NCBI GenBank assembly: GCA_938009905.1
Contig: CALLGK010000193.1
Coordinates: 1 to 55,417, forward strand
Source: an uncultured Acidimicrobiales bacterium
GTDB taxonomy: Bacteria > Actinomycetota > Acidimicrobiia > Acidimicrobiales > SZUA-35
Direction of reading: 5' to 3'
Length of the DNA: 55,417 bases
In this document: in pieces, positions 42,824 through 50,869 of the stretch
Numbering within the stretch: position 1 is the first letter of the stretch
How the letters are laid out: each line of letters opens with the position of its first letter
The notes under the pieces: model-generated
Database searches by the model: none
Told to the model about the DNA's origin: nothing
Seen by the model: only the letters and a program-made list of their open reading frames with translations
Program-made: the position numbers and the translations under genes

Positions 42824-44620
42824 TTAGTCGTCGGACGCCGGAACGAGGTCGAGCGGGATGGGAACCACTCGGGACCTCAGCCACTCGCCGACTGCCTTTG
42901 CTTGGCCGTCTTGACGGGTTGATGCAGCAACACCTTCCTCCAGAAGACCCTGCAGCACGAAATTGAGCGATCGGATTCGCGGGAACCGATGACGTTCAAC
43001 GACCAGGTCGGCAGCCTCAGGCAGAAGCTCCTGCAGCTTTTCGGTCGTGAGGAAGTTGTCGAGCCACGCCCATGCTTCGTCTGACCGGACGTAGACGCCA
43101 AGGTTTGCGTTGCCGCCCTTGTCACCAGAGCGGGTGCCAACAACCAGACCGATCGGGGCATCGAGCGTGGCGCCGCTCAAGGGCTCGGGCGGGCCGGCCA
43201 CGTCAACGTCAATTCGATCGCCGGTTGGAGCGACAGACGAGATCTGTGTGGTGGACACGCTGCCGTCCGGTGGCCGCATGTGGACGTACTGCGGCACCAG
43301 GTCGGACGAGACTTTCGCCGGTCGATACACGCCGTAGGGCTTGCCGGGGCCGGGGCCGCCACCGAGGCCATACATGCCGGGAATGCCAGCCAAGGCGGTG
43401 TGCACCATGGCATCGGAGAAGGCTCGCCCGACCTTGCGCTCGTCCGGATCCTTCACCGTGACGCGCCAGCTCGCGGTGGCTTCCTCTTGTGTCTCAGGGT
43501 CTGACTTATCGGTACGAACAATTCGGCTCGTGATCGATGCGAAGTCTTCTGGGCGATACGGACAGGCATCCCAGAAGGTTGCTTCTGCCAACTCGGCCTT
43601 CTGTTCGATGCCGATGCCAGTGAGGGCAACGCTGAACGAGTTTCGGTAGCCACCCAGCTCATTCATGGCGACCTTGAGGGTGTCTGGAGGGGCTTGACCC
43701 TTCACGCCTGAGATGCGCACGCGGTCGCGACCAACCTCTTCGATCTCGACGGTGTCGAACCGAGCGGTGACGTCTGGGCCGAGGTATTCCGGCCCACCGA
43801 TTTCATACAGCAGCTGCGAGGTGATGGTGCCGAGCGAGACCTGACCGCCGGTGCGATCGTGCTTGCCGATGACCGAGGTTCCGTCTGATGCGACGTCGGC
43901 CCATGGGAATCCGAATCGAGCCCGACCGCCCACCTCATTGGTGGCTTCGATCTCGTGAAAGAACGAGTAGTTGCCGCCGGTGGCTTGGGCGCTGCACTCG
44001 ATGAGGTGACCGGCGACGACGGCGCCTGCGAGCTCGTCGAAGTCATCACGGGCCCACCCGTGATGCCATGCCGCGGGTCCGCACACGACCGCGGCATCGG
44101 TGACTCGGCCGGTGATGACGATGTCGGCGCCCTTGGTCAACGCGTCGACGATGCCGAAACAGCCGAGGTAGGCGTTGGCGGAGACATAGGCCTCGTGGTT
44201 GCCGAGGTCGACGTCTTCGGAGAACGCCTCAAGTGCCCCGGAGGCTGCCAGATCAGCAACACGCGGCATCAGGTCATCGCCATTGACGTACGCAATTGTT
44301 GGTGAGAGACCGAGCTTGGCGGCCACATCGGCGACGGCGTCTGCGCACCCGCCAGGATCAAGACCTCCGGCATTCGACACAACCTTGATGCCCTTGTCGA
44401 GGCAGGTCCCCATGACCTCTTCCATTTGGGTGACGAAGGTGCGGGCGAAGCCTCGGCCTGGGTGCTTGGCCTGAATGCGGCTCAAGATCAGCATCGTGAG
44501 TTCGGCGAGCCAATCGCCGGTTAACACGTCGATTCGGCCACCGGTCACCATCTCACGCGCTCCGCTAGGACGGTCACCAAAGAAGCCGGAGCAGTTTGCT
44601 ATCCGGATGGGATCAGTCAT
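42824..44620 (-). CDS. AtuA-family acyclic terpene utilisation protein (DUF1446)
   Basis: 598 residues. IRIANCSGFFGDRPSGAREMVTGGRIDVLTGDWLAELTM is the AtuA start, and IVITGRVTDAAVVCGPAAWHHGW and GGNYSFFHEI are in its core. The C-terminal ~110 residues (APIGLVVGTRSGDKGGNANLGVYVRS) are the AtuA-like ferredoxin-fold domain, present in the fused form. In Pseudomonas atuA is needed for growth on citronellol, but its reaction is not established. Genes for the geranyl-CoA carboxylase are not in the window. AAGATT at 44627-44632 is six bases before the ATG. Confidence 0.87.
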   Translation of the reverse strand: MTDPIRIANCSGFFGDRPSGAREMVTGGRIDVLTGDWLAELTMLILSRIQAKHPGRGFARTFVTQMEEVMGTCLDKGIKVVSNAGGLDPGGCADAVADVAAKLGLSPTIAYVNGDDLMPRVADLAASGALEAFSEDVDLGNHEAYVSANAYLGCFGIVDALTKGADIVITGRVTDAAVVCGPAAWHHGWARDDFDELAGAVVAGHLIECSAQATGGNYSFFHEIEATNEVGGRARFGFPWADVASDGTSVIGKHDRTGGQVSLGTITSQLLYEIGGPEYLGPDVTARFDTVEIEEVGRDRVRISGVKGQAPPDTLKVAMNELGGYRNSFSVALTGIGIEQKAELAEATFWDACPYRPEDFASITSRIVRTDKSDPETQEEATASWRVTVKDPDERKVGRAFSDAMVHTALAGIPGMYGLGGGPGPGKPYGVYRPAKVSSDLVPQYVHMRPPDGSVSTTQISSVAPTGDRIDVDVAGPPEPLSGATLDAPIGLVVGTRSGDKGGNANLGVYVRSDEAWAWLDNFLTTEKLQELLPEAADLVVERHRFPRIRSLNFVLQGLLEEGVAASTRQDGQAKAVGEWLRSRVVPIPLDLVPASDD

Positions 44621-44683
44621 GTCGATAATCTTCCCTCGAGGGTGGGGCGATAACTGTCTTCCCGTCGGACGCTAACGCAGGAC

Positions 44684-45523
44684 GTGGAGGGCTTTTCAAA
44701 ACACACCGTCACTGAAGTTGGGTGGTCCATCTGCCTCAATCACGATCGGAACCCAAAACTTCGGCACGCTGAGGCCGATGTGGGCTTCGTGAAGCAGCGG
44801 GCGAACGCAGTTCCTGGCGGAACGACATCCGAAACCGAAACCTCACAAGCGGCAGGAAGTCGCGTCGTGATTCCCGGCATGGGCGCCATCATTCGGCATG
44901 CCTGGCCCACGATCATCATCGGCAAGGTCATCCCCGTCGTTCTGTTTCTCGGGTGCTTCACCTACATCGGCGTCACGAGCGCGATTGTTGTCGCCCTCGC
45001 GTGGTCGCTCGGTGTTGTGGCCTATCAGCGCATGCAGGGTCAACGAGTGGCCGGGCTGGTGTTGATGAGCGTGATCGGCAACACGGCGAAGACCATCGTT
45101 GCGCTGTTGACCGGAAGCCTCTTTGTGTACTTCGTGCAGCCGACGATCAGCACCACGCTCATCGGGCTGGCGTTTCTGATTTCGGTGCCGCTGGGCTTCC
45201 CAATGGCGGAGCGCCTGATTTGCGACTTCTGTCCGTTTGACGACGAAACGGCCGAGAATCCAGAGCTCAACAAGTTCTTCTCGGTGGCCTCGCTCCTCTG
45301 GGCCGCAACCAGCTTGCTCAACGGAGCCGTAACGCTCTATCTGCTGCTGACACAGACGGTCACGTCGTTTGTGATCCTCAAGTCGTTTCTTGGACCGGCC
45401 ACGACGGGCCTTACCTTGGTTGTGGGCATGTTGCTGTTCAAACTGCGGATGGAGCGGGCCGGCGTTCGCGTCGTGTTCGCCAAGCGCGTCGGCGCCACCG
45501 CCGCAAGCTTGCCGCTCGCCTAG
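44684..45523 (+). CDS. VC0807-like multi-helix membrane protein
   Basis: Up to 279 residues. After about 60 hydrophilic residues, GMGAIIRHAWPTIIIGKVIPVVLFLGCFTYIGVTSA starts six membrane helices. MAERLICDFCPFDDETAENPE is a conserved polar loop with a CxxC. The family is known as VC0807 and its role is unknown. The start is uncertain: GTG at 44684 is the longest, GTG at 44789 or ATG at 44879 would also keep the membrane part. It is the last gene before the arsenic pair. Confidence 0.6.
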   Translation: MEGFSKHTVTEVGWSICLNHDRNPKLRHAEADVGFVKQRANAVPGGTTSETETSQAAGSRVVIPGMGAIIRHAWPTIIIGKVIPVVLFLGCFTYIGVTSAIVVALAWSLGVVAYQRMQGQRVAGLVLMSVIGNTAKTIVALLTGSLFVYFVQPTISTTLIGLAFLISVPLGFPMAERLICDFCPFDDETAENPELNKFFSVASLLWAATSLLNGAVTLYLLLTQTVTSFVILKSFLGPATTGLTLVVGMLLFKLRMERAGVRVVFAKRVGATAASLPLA

Positions 45524-45636
45524 CGGCCATCGCGGTTCGTACTCGATCGTTCAAACCCGATCGGTCGCGCTCATCCTTCACTTAGTCGTCGTCGCAATGT
45601 TGTCTGGCGTTCAGGCGGCGGTGCGAGAATGCCCTC

Positions 45637-46647
45637 GTGACAGTGCGTGTAGGCATCAACGGTTTCGGACGAATCGGCCGGCTGGCCGTACGAGCACTCG
45701 CGCTGCATCCTGAACTTGAGCTCGCCCACATCAACGAGTGTCACGCCGACGCCCAGACCTCCGCTCACTTGCTCGAGTTCGACACAGTGCACGGTCGCTT
45801 CGAGGCCAACATCACGTCGACAGATGCTGAGATCGCCATCAACGACCAACGAGTGACGTACACGTCTGCGTCGACACCAGCGTCGATTCCGTGGAAGCAG
45901 TCTGGCGTTGATCTCGTGCTGGAGTGCTCTGGTGCGTTTCGCACGGTCGATTTGCTCGAACCCCATCATGAGGCCGGCGCGGCGACGATCGTGGTGTCTG
46001 CGCCTGTCAAAGACGATCGGGTTCCCAACATTGCGATGGGCTGCAACGAGCACATCCTCGATCCCTCACACTCGATCGTGACGGCCGCTTCGTGCACGAC
46101 GAACTGCGTGGCACCCGTCGTCAAGGTGCTGCACGAGTCGTTCGGTATCGAGCAGGGGTTGATCACGACGATTCACGATGTGACCAACACCCAAGTTGTG
46201 GTCGACAAGCCTCACAAGGATCTGCGTCGAGCACGCTCCGCGCTGAACTCGTTGATTCCCACAACGACGGGCTCAGCCACCGCGATCACGCAGATCTATC
46301 CGGAGCTGACGGGCAAACTCAACGGCGTGGCCGTTCGCGTCCCACTGCTGAACGCATCGCTCACTGATGCAGTATTCAACCTCGGTCAATCCGTGACGGT
46401 TGAGGAGGTCAACGCAGCGCTCAGCGCTGCAGCGGAGGGAGAGCTCGCCGGCATTCTGGGGTTTGAATCTCGCCCACTCGTGTCGGCCGACTACACCAAC
46501 GACACTCGGTCGGGCATCGTTGACGGCCCGTCAACGATGGTGGTCGATGACCGGATGGCCAAGGTGCTGATCTGGTACGACAACGAATACGGCTACGCCC
46601 ATCGACTCGTCGAGTTGGCCAAGCTGGTTTCTGCCCCGTCCTCGTGA
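45637..46647 (+). CDS. Glyceraldehyde-3-phosphate dehydrogenase, ArsJ-associated
   Basis: 336 residues, full-length GAPDH: VRVGINGFGRIGRLAVRAL (NAD site), ASCTTNCVAPVVKVLHESFGIEQGLITTIH with the catalytic cysteine and histidine, and WYDNEYGYAHRLVEL. Its stop overlaps the start of the ArsJ gene as GTGA (46644-46647). In such pairs the enzyme uses arsenate in place of phosphate to make 1-arseno-3-phosphoglycerate, which ArsJ exports. GAGAAT at 45625-45630 is six bases before the GTG start. A glycolytic role is less likely because of the neighbour and lack of pgk/tpi. Confidence 0.92.
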   Translation: MTVRVGINGFGRIGRLAVRALALHPELELAHINECHADAQTSAHLLEFDTVHGRFEANITSTDAEIAINDQRVTYTSASTPASIPWKQSGVDLVLECSGAFRTVDLLEPHHEAGAATIVVSAPVKDDRVPNIAMGCNEHILDPSHSIVTAASCTTNCVAPVVKVLHESFGIEQGLITTIHDVTNTQVVVDKPHKDLRRARSALNSLIPTTTGSATAITQIYPELTGKLNGVAVRVPLLNASLTDAVFNLGQSVTVEEVNAALSAAAEGELAGILGFESRPLVSADYTNDTRSGIVDGPSTMVVDDRMAKVLIWYDNEYGYAHRLVELAKLVSAPSS

Positions 46648-47855
46648 ACCTTCGCAGTTACGCGCTCATTACGGCGGCTTACTGGGTGTTCACCGTCAGC
46701 GACGGTGCCCTCCGCATGCTCGTGCTGCTGCACTTCCACGACCTCGGCTACAGCCCCGTCTCGCTGGCCTTTCTGTTTCTCGTCTACGAGTTGATGGGAG
46801 TCGTGACCAACCTGCTCGGAGGGTGGATCGGGTCCCAACGGGGTCTCAACGAAACGCTGTTCGCCGGCCTACTCCTTCAGGTGGTGGCCCTCGTGGCGCT
46901 GTCCTTCCAGCAAGCAAGCTGGGCTGAGGTGGCCTCGGTGATCTTCGTGATGGCGGTCCAAGGCTTGTCTGGCATCGCCAAGGACCTCACCAAGATGAGC
47001 GCCAAAACGTCTGTGAAGTTCGCGGCCGGTGAGGAACCTGGCCGGCTCTTCCAATGGGTTGCCGCCCTAACCGGCTCGAAGAATGCGCTGAAGGGCGTCG
47101 GGTTCTTCGTCGGCGGGTGGTTGCTTGCCACGCTTGGATTTCGTCCATCACTGCTCGCAATGGCGGCGACCGTTGCGGTCGTGTTGGGTGCGTCAGTTCT
47201 CCTCATCGATCGCGGGGTTGGTCAGGCCAAGCAGAAGACACCCCTCAAGCTTGTGTTGTCGAAGTCGGGTGCCATCAACTGGTTGTCAACCGCTCGGCTA
47301 TTTCTCTTCGGGGCCCGCGACATCTGGTTCGTGGTTGCCCTACCGGTCTTTCTCGACTCGGTGGCTGGCTGGTCGTTCGAACAGATCGGCGGCTTCCTTG
47401 CCGCCTGGGTGATCGGGTACGGCGTCGTTCAGTCGTTTGCGCCGAGCGTCGTTGGCAGCAGCAGCGATCGATCAGGGGCCGTCTTGTGGCTTGGCCTACT
47501 GCTTGCTGTCACGGCGGCTCTTGCGTTGGCCGTTTCGATCACCGACGAAGCGAGCGTTGCGGTTGTGGTGATCGGTCTCGTCCTGTTCGGGCTGGCGTTC
47601 GCCATCAACTCATCACTGCACTCGTACCTGATCCTGGCGTTCTCAGAAGCCAATACCGCGCTCGACGTTGGCTTCTACTACTCGGCCAATGCCGCTGGCC
47701 GTCTTGTTGGCACGTTGCTCTCGGGGTTGCTCTACCTCGCCGGCGGGATCACGCTCGCGCTGTGGGGGTCGGCGTGCTTCTTGGCTGTTGCTTTACTCGC
47801 TACTGGCCGCTTGCCGCGTCCAGATGCGCAGCGACCAGCCGGTCATTCTCGCTGA
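46644..47855 (+). CDS. arsJ: Organoarsenical efflux permease ArsJ
   Basis: 403 residues with about 12 helices. YALITAAYWVFTVSDGALRMLVLLHFHDLGYSPVSLAFLFLVYELMGVVTNLLGGWIG is highly characteristic of ArsJ, and GIAKDLTKMSAKTSVKF follows. It exports 1-arseno-3-phosphoglycerate, which breaks down outside, so arsenate is removed. The pair confers arsenate resistance without reduction to arsenite. There is no ArsR, ArsC or ACR3 gene in the window. Its last 56 bases overlap the convergent HIT-like gene (47800). Confidence 0.92.
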   Translation: MNLRSYALITAAYWVFTVSDGALRMLVLLHFHDLGYSPVSLAFLFLVYELMGVVTNLLGGWIGSQRGLNETLFAGLLLQVVALVALSFQQASWAEVASVIFVMAVQGLSGIAKDLTKMSAKTSVKFAAGEEPGRLFQWVAALTGSKNALKGVGFFVGGWLLATLGFRPSLLAMAATVAVVLGASVLLIDRGVGQAKQKTPLKLVLSKSGAINWLSTARLFLFGARDIWFVVALPVFLDSVAGWSFEQIGGFLAAWVIGYGVVQSFAPSVVGSSSDRSGAVLWLGLLLAVTAALALAVSITDEASVAVVVIGLVLFGLAFAINSSLHSYLILAFSEANTALDVGFYYSANAAGRLVGTLLSGLLYLAGGITLALWGSACFLAVALLATGRLPRPDAQRPAGHSR

Positions 47856-48360
47856 GCCTCTCCTCGTCGAGCGGTGGGAGGATGAAGCCCCAGAGGGGCA
47901 GCATGTAGCCGCTGAACTGCCACGCCCCGAACGGTCGGCCGAGAAACCACACGTGCATGTGCGCGCCGCCGTCGCCCCAACGGTTCATATGCACGCGGCC
48001 GACGTTTGGCAACGACATGAGGGCTCGTTCCATTCGCAGGCTCATGACGCCGTACTCAGCCGCCAGCTCCTCATCCATCTCGCCGAAGTCCATGTGCTCG
48101 ACGGTTTGCAGCATGTACGACGGGAATCCGGCCTCGGCTTCAGCAAAGAGGATTCTCGTGACGGCCCACGTGCCATCGGTCCACACCGGCTCCGGGTTGT
48201 CGTTGTTCTCGCACTCACACGGCGGTCCGCCTGGGTCGCCATAACGCAACCGCTCCGTGTCGTGTGGTGGCTCGATCTTCCGCACCTGGAAGTCGCCCTC
48301 GAACGGAAAGATCGGCCACTCAACGACCGACGGCACGGGGAGACGAACGTCATCACTCAT
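47800..48360 (-). CDS. HIT-superfamily-like protein
   Basis: 186 residues. VGRVHMNRWGDGGAHMHVWFLGRPFG has the HxH arrangement and spacing of HIT-like nucleotide hydrolases/transferases. An N-terminal cluster, PCECENNDNPEPVWTDGTW, has two cysteines and could bind metal. The protein is often annotated as hypothetical. AAGAGT at 48367-48372 is six bases before the ATG. The end overlaps the tail of arsJ on the opposite strand by 56 bases. Confidence 0.7.
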   Translation of the reverse strand: MSDDVRLPVPSVVEWPIFPFEGDFQVRKIEPPHDTERLRYGDPGGPPCECENNDNPEPVWTDGTWAVTRILFAEAEAGFPSYMLQTVEHMDFGEMDEELAAEYGVMSLRMERALMSLPNVGRVHMNRWGDGGAHMHVWFLGRPFGAWQFSGYMLPLWGFILPPLDEERLSENDRLVAAHLDAASGQ

Positions 48361-48450
48361 GCCACGACTCTTTCACGGACGCTCGACGTTGTCTCACGAT
48401 TCTGTGACCGCCACAGTTGGAGCAGAACCTGCAGAACCGGAGTGACGAAC

Positions 48451-49038
48451 ATGGCTGACGGCCTAGCACCGCCAATTGCGAAGCCGCTCGGTGACGTATC
48501 GACTGACCGGCTTCGACTTCGACAATTTCACGTCGACGATCTCGACGGACTTGCGGCCGTGTTTGCGAACCCCGAGGTGTGGCAGTTCCCTTACGGCCGA
48601 GCGTTCACTCGAGAGGAGACAGAGGCGTTTCTCGTCACGCAACGGCGTCAGTGGGACGAACGCGGTTTCGGATTGTGGATCGTCGAGCTCGGCCCGTCAG
48701 AGGAGATCATCGGGTATGTAGGGCTGTCGGTGCCAACGTTCCTGCCCGAGATACTCCCTGCCGTCGAGGTGGGTTGGCGATTCGCGCCGCAGTTCTGGGG
48801 CCAGGGTTACGCCGCCGAAGGAGCTCGAGCGGCACTGAGCGAGGGCTTCACCACCCTGGGCCTCACTGAGATCACATCGGTTCCCCAAGCTGGTAACCCG
48901 GCGTCAAGCGCCGTCTGCGAGCGCATCGGAATGCACTTCGATCGGAAGGTTGTCATCCCCGCGAACGATCGACGGGGTGAGCTGACCGGCTTGCTCTACA
49001 CCATGACGAGCAGCGAATGGGCGTCGCAGCATCGCTAG
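48451..49038 (+). CDS. GNAT-family N-acetyltransferase (RimJ/RimL type)
   Basis: 195 residues. STDRLRLRQFHVDDLDGLAAVFANPEVWQF and GYVGLSVPTFLPEILPAVEVGWRFAPQFWGQGYAAEGARAALSEGF contain the acetyl-CoA-binding motif (QGYAAEG, motif A). It acetylates an amino group of a protein, polyamine or antibiotic. The ATG at 48451 is preferred to a GTG three codons earlier. Its stop overlaps the stop of the LysE gene on the opposite strand by four bases. Confidence 0.85.
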   Translation: MADGLAPPIAKPLGDVSTDRLRLRQFHVDDLDGLAAVFANPEVWQFPYGRAFTREETEAFLVTQRRQWDERGFGLWIVELGPSEEIIGYVGLSVPTFLPEILPAVEVGWRFAPQFWGQGYAAEGARAALSEGFTTLGLTEITSVPQAGNPASSAVCERIGMHFDRKVVIPANDRRGELTGLLYTMTSSEWASQHR

Positions 49039-49682
49039 TCCAAATCAGTTCGACTGCCGCTGAAGGCCGTCATTGCGCCGAGCCCGATGTAGGTGGTTCC
49101 AGCGAGAACGTCTTTTCGTCGCTGCAGATGTGGGGAGTTGCGCAGCCTGTTGCCGATCCAACCGCCAGCGATCGCGTAAACACTGTCGGACACAACGCCC
49201 AGCACGATGAACACGGCTCCGAGAAGTGCCACGTCACGAGCGGGACTTGTGGTTGCCGAGTCAACGAACTGGGGCACGAACGACAAGAAGAAGATCGCGA
49301 CCTTTGGATTCAGCACGTTCAGAATGACGCCGTCGGTGAAGACGCGCCGAAGTGAACGCAGTTCAACCACCGGCGGATCGTCGCTGGTTGACGCGCTGCG
49401 GTAGGAACGGATCGACTGGATGCCCAGCCACACCAGGTAGGAGGCGCCAACGAACTTCACGATCGTGAACGCCGTAGCTGAAGCTGCGAGCACCGCAGAG
49501 AGTCCGATCATCGCGGCCACGATGTGGACCACCGATCCGAGGTGGATGCCGAAGACCGACACCACGCCAGCACGGCGACCCTGGGTTGCGCTGCGGGTCA
49601 CGATGTACATGACACCCGGACCAGGAATGATCAAGAGAATCAACGCAGCTGCTGAGAACGCCACAAGTGTGTTGCCAGACAT
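49035..49682 (-). CDS. LysE-family amino-acid exporter
   Basis: 215 residues with six membrane helices. NTLVAFSAAALILLIIPGPGVMYIVTRSATQGRRAGVVSVFGIHLGSVVHIVAAMIGLSAV is the RhtB/LysE start with the conserved PGP motif, and RRVFTDGVILNVLNPKVAIFFLSFVPQF is the middle signature. It exports amino acids such as homoserine, threonine or lysine. TACCTT at 49689-49694 is six bases before the ATG. Confidence 0.88.
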   Translation of the reverse strand: MSGNTLVAFSAAALILLIIPGPGVMYIVTRSATQGRRAGVVSVFGIHLGSVVHIVAAMIGLSAVLAASATAFTIVKFVGASYLVWLGIQSIRSYRSASTSDDPPVVELRSLRRVFTDGVILNVLNPKVAIFFLSFVPQFVDSATTSPARDVALLGAVFIVLGVVSDSVYAIAGGWIGNRLRNSPHLQRRKDVLAGTTYIGLGAMTAFSGSRTDLD

Positions 49683-49724
49683 GTTCGGAAGGTACTGGAC
49701 CAGCGTTTCAAACTCCCGTCGATT

Positions 49725-49943
49725 TCAGCTGAGGGTTCGTCCTCGCTCCCTGGGCGTGTCTCGAGCGGAGGTGACCCGCCGCGCCACGGTCATGCCGAGC
49801 AACGCAACAACGATCCCGCCGACGACCGCTCCCTCCCATCCGAACAGGGCCCCAAGCCCCGCTCCCCCGACGACCGCGAGAACAACAAGCTCTGCCCCGC
49901 AAACGAGACCCACAACAACGGCGAATCTTCTGCTCAACTTCAT
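49725..49943 (-). CDS. Small membrane protein, third gene of a mini-operon
   Basis: 72 residues from ATG at 49943: two hydrophobic segments (VVVGLVCGAELVVLAVVGGAGLGALF and GAVVGGIVVALLGMTVA) and a basic tail. No family recognised. Its ATG overlaps the stop of the preceding gene as ATGA, so it is translated together with it. Confidence 0.6.
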   Translation of the reverse strand: MKLSRRFAVVVGLVCGAELVVLAVVGGAGLGALFGWEGAVVGGIVVALLGMTVARRVTSARDTPRERGRTLS

Positions 49944-50194
49944 AGCGCTCCTCGTTGGGTCAGGAATCTCTGGACTGCAAGTGCTGACCACACGACCTCG
50001 AGCGCGGCGAAGATCCAACTGCTCGTCAGCACGGCGTAGGTCGCCGCAGCGGCGCAGCCGACGGCGAACACCGCCACCCACGTCGGGCTTCGTTCTTCGA
50101 GCCCATACGACACAACCATCACAACAGCCGCGGAAGCACCGAATGCGGTCAACAAGGTCTGTCGTCTCGCTCCGAGGCCGTTATGCAGTGCCAC
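49940..50194 (-). CDS. Small membrane protein, second gene of a mini-operon
   Basis: 84 residues from GTG at 50194, with two or three hydrophobic helices (TAFGASAAVVMVVSYGLEE, TWVAVFAVGCAAAATYAVL, SWIFAALEVVWSALAV). I do not recognise it. It overlaps the next gene by four bases and follows the CC-motif gene after seven bases. Confidence 0.6.
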   Translation of the reverse strand: MALHNGLGARRQTLLTAFGASAAVVMVVSYGLEERSPTWVAVFAVGCAAAATYAVLTSSWIFAALEVVWSALAVQRFLTQRGAL

Positions 50195-50201
50195 ATGCGC
50201 T

Positions 50202-50510
50202 TCACGGTCGGACGACGCCGCTCAGGGCATCGATCACACTGAGCGCATCAGGGTTCGCGGCGGTGATCTCCACCACGAATTCATCGCCCTCGCTCGATGT
50301 CGCAATCTGCAAGAACGAACAGCACGCTCGCTCACGATCAACGAGGTCGGCAACTCTCGGGGCTTCATCAACGGAGAACACCATGGTTGCCCCGGCCGGG
50401 AGGGTGGCTGTGCGTCGCGCAATCTGCTGAAGGTCAGCCCATTCGAGGGCTTGTGCTCGAGCGTCCTGTGCTGTCAGCGAACAGGCGATGGGTTCGTGAG
50501 AGGAGGTCAT
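50202..50510 (-). CDS. Small conserved protein with CC motif
   Basis: 102 residues. IACSLTAQDARAQALEWADL at the N-terminus and LVDRERACCSFLQIATSSEGDEFVVEITA near the C-terminus are features I recall from small actinobacterial proteins often close to metal or mercury genes, where a cysteine pair is conserved. No domain name is certain. With the two small membrane proteins it forms a three-gene cluster; metal handling is possible, but only by inference. GGAGG is close upstream on the minus strand. Confidence 0.6.
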   Translation of the reverse strand: MTSSHEPIACSLTAQDARAQALEWADLQQIARRTATLPAGATMVFSVDEAPRVADLVDRERACCSFLQIATSSEGDEFVVEITAANPDALSVIDALSGVVRP

Positions 50511-50557
50511 GAGGCGACCGTAGAACCTCGTCTCGGGTTGAGGTCAAGGGATTCTTG

Positions 50558-50809
50558 CTACTCCCCCGCCAGCTCCTCTGCGGTCGGTGGTTCAAACAAT
50601 GCAGCCCACTCGTCGAGTTCTTCTGGCGCTATGTGGAAGGTGCCCGGTGGGAGATGAACGTTGCGTTGCGCTACCCGTTCATGCAGCGTCGCAAGCGGGG
50701 CATCCACGAACACAACCTCGCAACGAGCACCAAGCTCGCGTGCCTCAGTCGCTCGCGTCGTCTTGCCGGCTCCCGGCAGACCGCAAAGCAAATACAGCGT
50801 CGGCATCAT
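50558..50809 (-). pseudogene. P-loop kinase-like ATPase with internal deletion
   Basis: 83 residues. The beginning PTLYLLCGLPGAGKTTRATEA is the Walker A part and the end RELGARCEVVFVDAPLATLHERVAQRNVHLPPGTFHIAPEELDEWAALFEPPTAEEL is the end of a family of ~150-residue cytoplasmic AAA/kinase-like proteins. The middle ~60 residues with the acidic and lid region are missing, but the reading frame is intact. This looks like an in-frame deletion that joined the P-loop to the C-terminus, so it is probably inactive. A genuinely shortened protein is a less likely alternative. Confidence 0.6.
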
Positions 50810-50869
50810 GAGCTGAGTCTGCCCGCTAACTCATCGCCACGCCGAAGAAGGCGCCACTACGGTCGAATC

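Noticed and set aside
45541-45570. A tRNA T-arm-like sequence (GTTCAAACCCGA) before the GAPDH gene
   Set aside because: No acceptor stem, anticodon arm or D arm can be placed around it within 75 bases; it is better read as a small inverted repeat with CGATCG copies.
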